From an uncultured Eubacteriales bacterium (GTDB lineage: Bacteria > Bacillota > Clostridia > Oscillospirales > Oscillospiraceae): DNA of 15,447 nt. The stretch is from the NCBI GenBank assembly GCA_902496595.1, contig CABVBV010000037.1:1-15447 (forward strand). Direction: 5' to 3'. The position numbers were made by a program, and so were the translations under genes. Positions 13,937-15,447 of the stretch are shown here, piece by piece; the first letter of the stretch is position 1, and each line of letters opens with the position of its first letter. The notes under the pieces are model-generated. The model saw only the letters and a program-made list of their open reading frames with translations. It had not been told where the DNA came from and made no database searches.

Positions 13937-15271
13937 ATGATAAAAACGGTCGGCAGCGTCTGTTCGGGGATAGAAGCGGCGTCTGTCGCCTGGGAGCCGC
14001 TGGGCCTGGATTTTGTTTGGTTTTCTGAAATCGCCGCCTTCCCCTCCAAAGTGTTGGCCGAGAGGTATCCTTCCATACCCAATCTCGGGGACATGAACCG
14101 GATCTCCAAATTGCTGCTGCAGTTCGAGGTAGAAGCTCCAGACCTCATCTGCGGCGGAACTCCATGCCAGGCGTTTTCAGTCGCCGGCTGGCAGAACGGG
14201 CTCAACGACGACAGGGGCAATCTCAGCCTCAAATTCGTGGACATAATAGAGTCAAACGACTCTGTACGCCGCAGTTCCGGGCTTGACCGCAGCATTGTGT
14301 TTTGGGAAAACGTCGAGGGCGTATTGAGCGACAGAACAAATGCCTTCGGCTGCCTGATATCTTCGCTTGCGGGACTGCCGGACGCTCTGAAAATGCCCGG
14401 CGGGCGCTGGCCCTGCGCCGGCCTTTTGCGAGGCCCGAAACGGAATTTGGCTTGGCGAGTGCTGGACGCAAAATACTTCGGCCTGCCTCAGCAGCGCCGC
14501 CGGCTCTATCTGGTGGCCGGGGGAAACTGTTACCATCCGGAAAACGCGCTGTTTGAATCTCATTCAGCCCCGCTGCAGGACTACCCGGACAACGCTTTGA
14601 CCTTTGAAATCGGCGGGCACCGCTTTGAAGTCTTCAGAAAATACACCGATTGCCTGTATTCCGCATACGGCACCAAATGGAACGGAAACGCCGCGGCATA
14701 CAACGGCTCCCTCTTTGTCGTTCAGGACGGGCGTATTCGGCGCCTCTCGCCGCTCGAGGCCGAGAGATTGATGGGCCTTCCCGACAACTACACCTTGCTC
14801 AAGGGCGCAAACAAGACCAGCAGATATCAGGCCGTTGGAAACTCCTGGGCCGTTCCGGTAGTCCGCTGGCTCGGCGCAAGGCTGCAGAAGGGCTATGACG
14901 ACAGCTCGATCATTCCTGAGAACGCCAATACCGGCTCATTCTGGGCCACGCGGCTGAACGACGACTGTGAATTTTTCGACTTTGGCCGGGAACAGCTGAT
15001 ACCGTTCGGCAACGGAACCTCCCTGAACTGCACGGCCGAACCCGAAAACTGCACCTTTGCAAATATGGGAGACATCCTCTCCGCAGATGCGCAGGAGGAT
15101 ATTTATATTTCCCCCGTAGGATGTCAGGGTATCCTGCGCAGAAGAGCGGAGAGGAACCTGAATATCAATCCCAGGCTCGAGCAGGTTCTCCAAGCCATCT
15201 CCTCTCAAATGCCGTCGGAGGACATCGAACGCATTTCCAGAGTCCAGCGCAGAGGAAAGTTCAGCGCATAA
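13937..15271 (+). CDS. DNA (cytosine-5-)-methyltransferase
   Basis: This enzyme of 444 residues would transfer a methyl group from S-adenosylmethionine to carbon 5 of cytosine. The conserved motifs are in order: I (GSVCSGIEAA, 6-15), IV (GGTPCQAFSVAG, 73-84) with catalytic C77, VI (ENVEGVL, 124-130), VIII (FGLPQQRRRLYLVAGG, 181-196), IX (RRLSPLEAERLMGLPDNYT, 268-286) and X (QAVGNSWAVPVVRWLG, 298-313). The target-recognition region between VIII and IX is short, about 70 residues. A C-terminal extension of about 130 residues follows motif X and includes MGDILSADAQEDIYISPVGC and GILRRRAERN; similar tails occur, from memory, in phage-encoded cytosine methyltransferases. ATG has GGAAGG nine bases upstream. 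It is the presumed protective partner of the HNH nuclease; the site recognised is unknown. Confidence 0.95.
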   Translation: MIKTVGSVCSGIEAASVAWEPLGLDFVWFSEIAAFPSKVLAERYPSIPNLGDMNRISKLLLQFEVEAPDLICGGTPCQAFSVAGWQNGLNDDRGNLSLKFVDIIESNDSVRRSSGLDRSIVFWENVEGVLSDRTNAFGCLISSLAGLPDALKMPGGRWPCAGLLRGPKRNLAWRVLDAKYFGLPQQRRRLYLVAGGNCYHPENALFESHSAPLQDYPDNALTFEIGGHRFEVFRKYTDCLYSAYGTKWNGNAAAYNGSLFVVQDGRIRRLSPLEAERLMGLPDNYTLLKGANKTSRYQAVGNSWAVPVVRWLGARLQKGYDDSSIIPENANTGSFWATRLNDDCEFFDFGREQLIPFGNGTSLNCTAEPENCTFANMGDILSADAQEDIYISPVGCQGILRRRAERNLNINPRLEQVLQAISSQMPSEDIERISRVQRRGKFSA

Positions 15272-15289
15272 TGCCGAACAACAGCGAGC

Positions 15290-15318
15290 AGCCGCCTGCA
15301 GACTGACTGCAGGCGGCT
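15290..15318 (+). terminator. Hairpin after the methyltransferase, possible terminator
   Basis: AGCCGCCTGCA (15290-15300) pairs perfectly with TGCAGGCGGCT (15308-15318) around a GACTGAC loop, 18 bases after the stop codon. The place and stem fit a terminator, but no U tract follows, so efficiency is doubtful. Confidence 0.5.
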
Positions 15319-15322
15319 CAGC

Positions 15323-15447
15323 TTGTCCAAGAAGGCCTTGCCTTCTTGGACAAAGGGGATAGCGCTGCGTTCCGCGCCTCGCTTCGCTGCGGCACTCCGC
15401 TCCGCGAGAAGTATTTTCGGCGACGTACACGCCGCCGCCGAAAATGA
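15323..15447 (+). repeat. Structured repeat, long copy (right of the methyltransferase)
   Basis: The repeat opens with a perfect 14-bp hairpin (arms 15323-15336 and 15340-15353, loop CTT). It then has a G+C-rich stretch of TCCGC/CTTCGCTGCGG-like words (15361-15411), and ends in a second hairpin with arms ATTTTCGGCG (15413-15422) and CGCCGAAAAT (15436-15445). It aligns with the shorter copy at 13777-13834. The terminal stems differ in sequence but both pair, with TTTTC in the left arm and GAAAA in the right. The window ends two bases after the last arm, so the true right boundary is not seen. No reading frame worth reporting lies inside it. Confidence 0.65.

Noticed and set aside
13777..15447. 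CRISPR array or transposon ends
   Set aside because: There are only two diverged repeat copies about 1.5 kb apart with no regular spacers, and no transposase gene is present between or beside them.

Overview
The window looks like a chromosomal segment of a fairly G+C-rich, low-G+C-phylum Gram-positive bacterium (Bacillota, most likely class Clostridia). The basis is the gene order hprK-murB-rapZ-yvcK-whiA-dnaE, which is characteristic of that group, together with HPr kinase and WhiA, clear sigma-A type promoters, strong GGAGG ribosome binding sites and frequent TTG/GTG starts. Genus and habitat cannot be told from the sequence.

Region 1 (84-8222, minus strand) is one tightly packed operon: HPr kinase/phosphorylase, MurB, RapZ, YvcK/GlmR, WhiA and the DNA polymerase III alpha subunit DnaE, with gaps of 2-12 bases. 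It joins carbon-source signalling, cell-wall precursor supply and its regulators, and replication. A good promoter lies just upstream (8257-8285). A perfect consensus promoter (TTGACA, 17 bases, TATAAT) overlaps the dnaE stop codon and fires out of the left edge of the window.

Region 2 (8323-8641, plus strand) is rpmB (ribosomal protein L28, zinc-ribbon form) with its own promoter and intrinsic terminator, divergent from the hprK operon.

Region 3 (8655-12729, plus strand) is a self-contained exporter operon: promoter, two tandem copies of a 14-base palindromic operator, a MarR-family repressor, and two overlapping half-transporter ABC genes. Their catalytic residues show an asymmetric heterodimer with one degenerate and one consensus ATP site.

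Region 4 (12739-15447, plus strand) is accessory DNA that looks less G+C-rich by eye. It holds a predicted zinc-rich HNH (beta-beta-alpha-metal) nuclease whose C-terminal half resembles NlaIII/IceA-type restriction enzymes, and a DNA cytosine-5 methyltransferase of phage-like type with a C-terminal extension. Together they read as a type II restriction-modification system. The nuclease ribosome binding site lies in the 3' arm of an 18-bp hairpin, and a 20-codon upstream ORF runs through that hairpin and overlaps the nuclease start. The methyltransferase has its own promoter and a structured leader of about 160 bases. It is flanked by two diverged copies of a structured repeat whose stems show compensatory changes. 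The control architecture and the repeat-flanked methyltransferase are the least ordinary parts of the window.

No tRNA, rRNA, CRISPR array or transposase was found. No stretch longer than 300 bases lacks a gene.
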